Positions 5,643-7,234 of a stretch of DNA of 7,234 nucleotides are shown here, piece by piece (within the stretch, counting starts at the first letter, position 1; every line of letters starts with the position of its first letter). The stretch lies in contig JAGLDB010000090.1 in assembly GCA_023145935.1 (NCBI GenBank), forward strand, positions 1-7,234, written 5' to 3'. The position numbers and the translations under genes are program-made. Below the pieces are notes generated by a model, which saw only the letters and a list, made by a program, of their open reading frames with translations, had not been told where the DNA came from and searched no databases. The DNA comes from Candidatus Sabulitectum sp. Lineage in GTDB: Bacteria > Fermentibacterota > Fermentibacteria > Fermentibacterales > Fermentibacteraceae.

Positions 5643-6632
5643 TCAAACCCCCTTATACTCTGTAATGATACCCCCACCGATTACAGCATCAGACAAATAC
5701 ATCGCCCCTACCTGCCCTGGAGCAATTGCTTTCTCCGGGGTGTGAAACACAACCATTGCCCGACTGCCGTCCACTTCCACAAATACATCAGCCACAGCAG
5801 CTGGTTTCCGGTAACGGGTCTGAACCTTGCAGCTGAATCTGCTTTCCGCAGGTCTTCTCAGCCAGTTGATATTATTCAGTATACATTTTTCACTGTAAAG
5901 GTCTTCCGCGTCCCCTATAACAAGCTGATTCAATCCGGGTCTCAGCTCAATAACGAATTTCCGTGCACTGTGAGCTCCAAGACCCTTCCTCTGCCCGGGG
6001 GTATATCCATCAAGACCATTGTGCCGTCCTACTGTTTCACCCTCAGTGTTTAGAATATCACCTGGAACCCCAATGCCGCCCCGTTTAAAGCAAAGATCCT
6101 GACTTTCTCTAGTTATGAATGGAAGACCTGCAGCAATAACTTCTTCTCTGACAGCCTCTTTCATGCTTTCCGACAGAGGGAAAAGACACCTTTCAAGTAT
6201 AGTTCCCGGAACAAGTGAGAGGAAGTAGGACTGATCCTTTGAAGGATCATTGCCTCTTTTCAATCTACCGTTATAAAACTTTGCGTAATGCCCTGTTACG
6301 AGAAAATCACTTTCCTGCAGCATGGAAAATGGAACTGCCAGTTTAACTTCAGCATTGCAGAGAGCGCATGGGTTGGGGGTTCTCCCCTGGCTGTACTCCA
6401 TCCGTGTATAATCTCTGATCTGCCTGTTGAACAATTCACGAGCATCTGCCACCAGAAATTCAATGCCAAGTTTCTCACAGGATCTTTCTGCCTGTTCAGG
6501 TGGATTACTTCCAGATGTGTCAACGTAAACAGCTCTTACCTTTTCAAACATTCTGCTGCAACGAAGAAGGACGGCTGTGGAATCCACGCCGCCCGATAAA
6601 CAGACAAGGGCCGAGAAATTACTTTCAGGCAC
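5643..6632 (-). CDS. mnmA: tRNA-specific 2-thiouridylase, MnmA family
   Basis: A 329-residue PP-loop enzyme that adenylates and thiolates U34 of tRNAs for Lys, Glu and Gln. The ATP loop SGGVDS is at 13-18. TPNPCALCN (85-93), VTGHYAK (112-118), KDQSYFL (132-138), ESQDLCF (176-182) and YTPGQRKGLG (210-219) follow in canonical order, ending in the C-terminal barrel with APGQVGAMYLSDAVIGGG. Cys181 corresponds to the second catalytic cysteine; Cys89 and Cys92 are in the first motif. The protein is shorter than the usual ~360 residues: the stretch after the P-loop and the loop between CF (181-182) and PGDI (190-193) are reduced. The start is a GTG at 6632 overlapping the upstream gene by 8 bases. 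No other in-frame start lies before the P-loop. The chemistry is inferred from family; a related thiouridylase with another target is possible. Confidence 0.88.
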   Translation of the reverse strand: MPESNFSALVCLSGGVDSTAVLLRCSRMFEKVRAVYVDTSGSNPPEQAERSCEKLGIEFLVADARELFNRQIRDYTRMEYSQGRTPNPCALCNAEVKLAVPFSMLQESDFLVTGHYAKFYNGRLKRGNDPSKDQSYFLSLVPGTILERCLFPLSESMKEAVREEVIAAGLPFITRESQDLCFKRGGIGVPGDILNTEGETVGRHNGLDGYTPGQRKGLGAHSARKFVIELRPGLNQLVIGDAEDLYSEKCILNNINWLRRPAESRFSCKVQTRYRKPAAVADVFVEVDGSRAMVVFHTPEKAIAPGQVGAMYLSDAVIGGGIITEYKGV

Positions 6633-7234
6633 CGAACTTGGCCAGTCTTCCCGCTGCGGCCAGCAGCAGAGACATCAGTTCATCTCCCTGGAATGTTCCC
6701 AGGGCACCTGCAGCAGCTTCTCTCTCGGTAAATCGTGCACTCCAGCCTGTTCTCTGCGGCCCGCCATGAATAAGAACCGGCACGGGATGCCAGCTGTGAA
6801 GCTTCATGGGACACGGTGTTGAATGATCTCCTGTTACACAGATCACATCAAAGCCGCATTCAAGAAGCCCTGGAACTGCCCTGTCGAATTTCTCTATTTC
6901 AGCAACTTTTCTCTGGTGATCCCCGTCTTCACCGGAACTGTCTGTGTACTTGTGGTGAAGAAATACGAAGTCTTTGCCAGCCTTCAACGCGTTCTTTGCC
7001 GCCTGGACCTCTCCGGAAAGATCAGCAGGAGTGGATTGGAACTGCTCCATCCCCACCAGCGAAGCAACACCTCTGTACATTGGATAAAGGGCAACAGCAG
7101 CAGGATTGAGTTTGTAGAGCTCTGAAAGTGTCGGGAAATCTTCATGGAGGGCAAAACCACGAAGAAGCAATCCATTAGCAGGCGTTTTACCCTTCAGGAT
7201 AGCTGAAGCCTTGCTGATGAATTCACTTACCACA
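6625..7234 (-). CDS. apgM: Archaeal-type cofactor-independent phosphoglycerate mutase, C-terminal part
   Basis: The last 202 codons of a gene whose 5' part lies beyond the right edge; the frame is open to the end and the GTG at 7233 is not assumed to be a start. ApgM belongs to the alkaline phosphatase superfamily and interconverts 3- and 2-phosphoglycerate in glycolysis with two metal ions. Visible signatures (numbered from 7233) are LLLRGFA (22-28), YRGVASLVGM (53-62), FLHHKYTDSSGEDGD (91-105) and VTGDHSTPCPMKLHSWHPVPVL (133-154), which holds the metal-binding Asp-His and later His. The full family length is about 400 residues, so about half is missing here. The residue four after Asp98 is Glu102, where many archaeal members have a metal-ligand His (GHDG). 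It overlaps mnmA by 8 bases. Relatives are sometimes labelled phosphonopyruvate decarboxylase-related, so the substrate is not certain. Confidence 0.87.
   Translation of the reverse strand, partial: VVSEFISKASAILKGKTPANGLLLRGFALHEDFPTLSELYKLNPAAVALYPMYRGVASLVGMEQFQSTPADLSGEVQAAKNALKAGKDFVFLHHKYTDSSGEDGDHQRKVAEIEKFDRAVPGLLECGFDVICVTGDHSTPCPMKLHSWHPVPVLIHGGPQRTGWSARFTEREAAAGALGTFQGDELMSLLLAAAGRLAKFGA

Noticed and set aside
1..7234. CRISPR array, tRNA or rRNA genes, insertion sequence, defence or toxin system
   Set aside because: No spaced repeats, cloverleaf, transposase or terminal inverted repeats were seen. All large genes belong to recognised housekeeping or envelope families.

Overview
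The window is a compact piece of a bacterial chromosome with roughly balanced base composition. Almost all coding capacity is on the minus strand. Bacterial markers are Shine-Dalgarno-led genes, a lipoprotein signal, an L,D-transpeptidase and MnmA. No ribosomal or phage marker is present, so lineage cannot be fixed. The general character (GTG/TTG starts, archaeal-type phosphoglycerate mutase, TPR lipoprotein) would suit an uncultured Gram-negative lineage such as the FCB group, but that is a guess.

Layout. (1) 1-1055, minus: a TPR-repeat lipoprotein with a TTG start, its C-terminus cut by the window edge. (2) 1056-1346: an intergenic segment rich in inverted repeats. It holds a duplicated palindrome and a nested set of complementary 7-mers that would mask a possible ribosome binding site and start of the next gene. 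(3) 1347-1685, plus: a small YkuD-type L,D-transpeptidase domain whose open frame extends upstream to 1239. (4) 7234 down to 1716, minus: seven tightly packed genes in transcription order: archaeal-type phosphoglycerate mutase (partial), mnmA-like tRNA thiouridylase, nadA, a class-I glutamine amidotransferase/peptidase C26, manA, manC and trmO. Their junctions are overlaps of 8, 4 and 19 bases or gaps of 3, 4 and 10 bases, so they almost certainly form one transcript.

How the genes fit together. ManA and ManC supply the first and last steps from fructose-6-phosphate to GDP-mannose, the sugar donor for surface glycans; the phosphomannomutase between them is not in this window. NadA makes quinolinate for NAD. 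MnmA and TrmO modify the tRNA anticodon loop at U34 and t6A37. The phosphoglycerate mutase belongs to lower glycolysis. The amidotransferase has no partner subunit here and its substrate is unknown. This is a mixed housekeeping operon rather than a dedicated system. The part least explained by known families is the structured segment at about 1137-1245.
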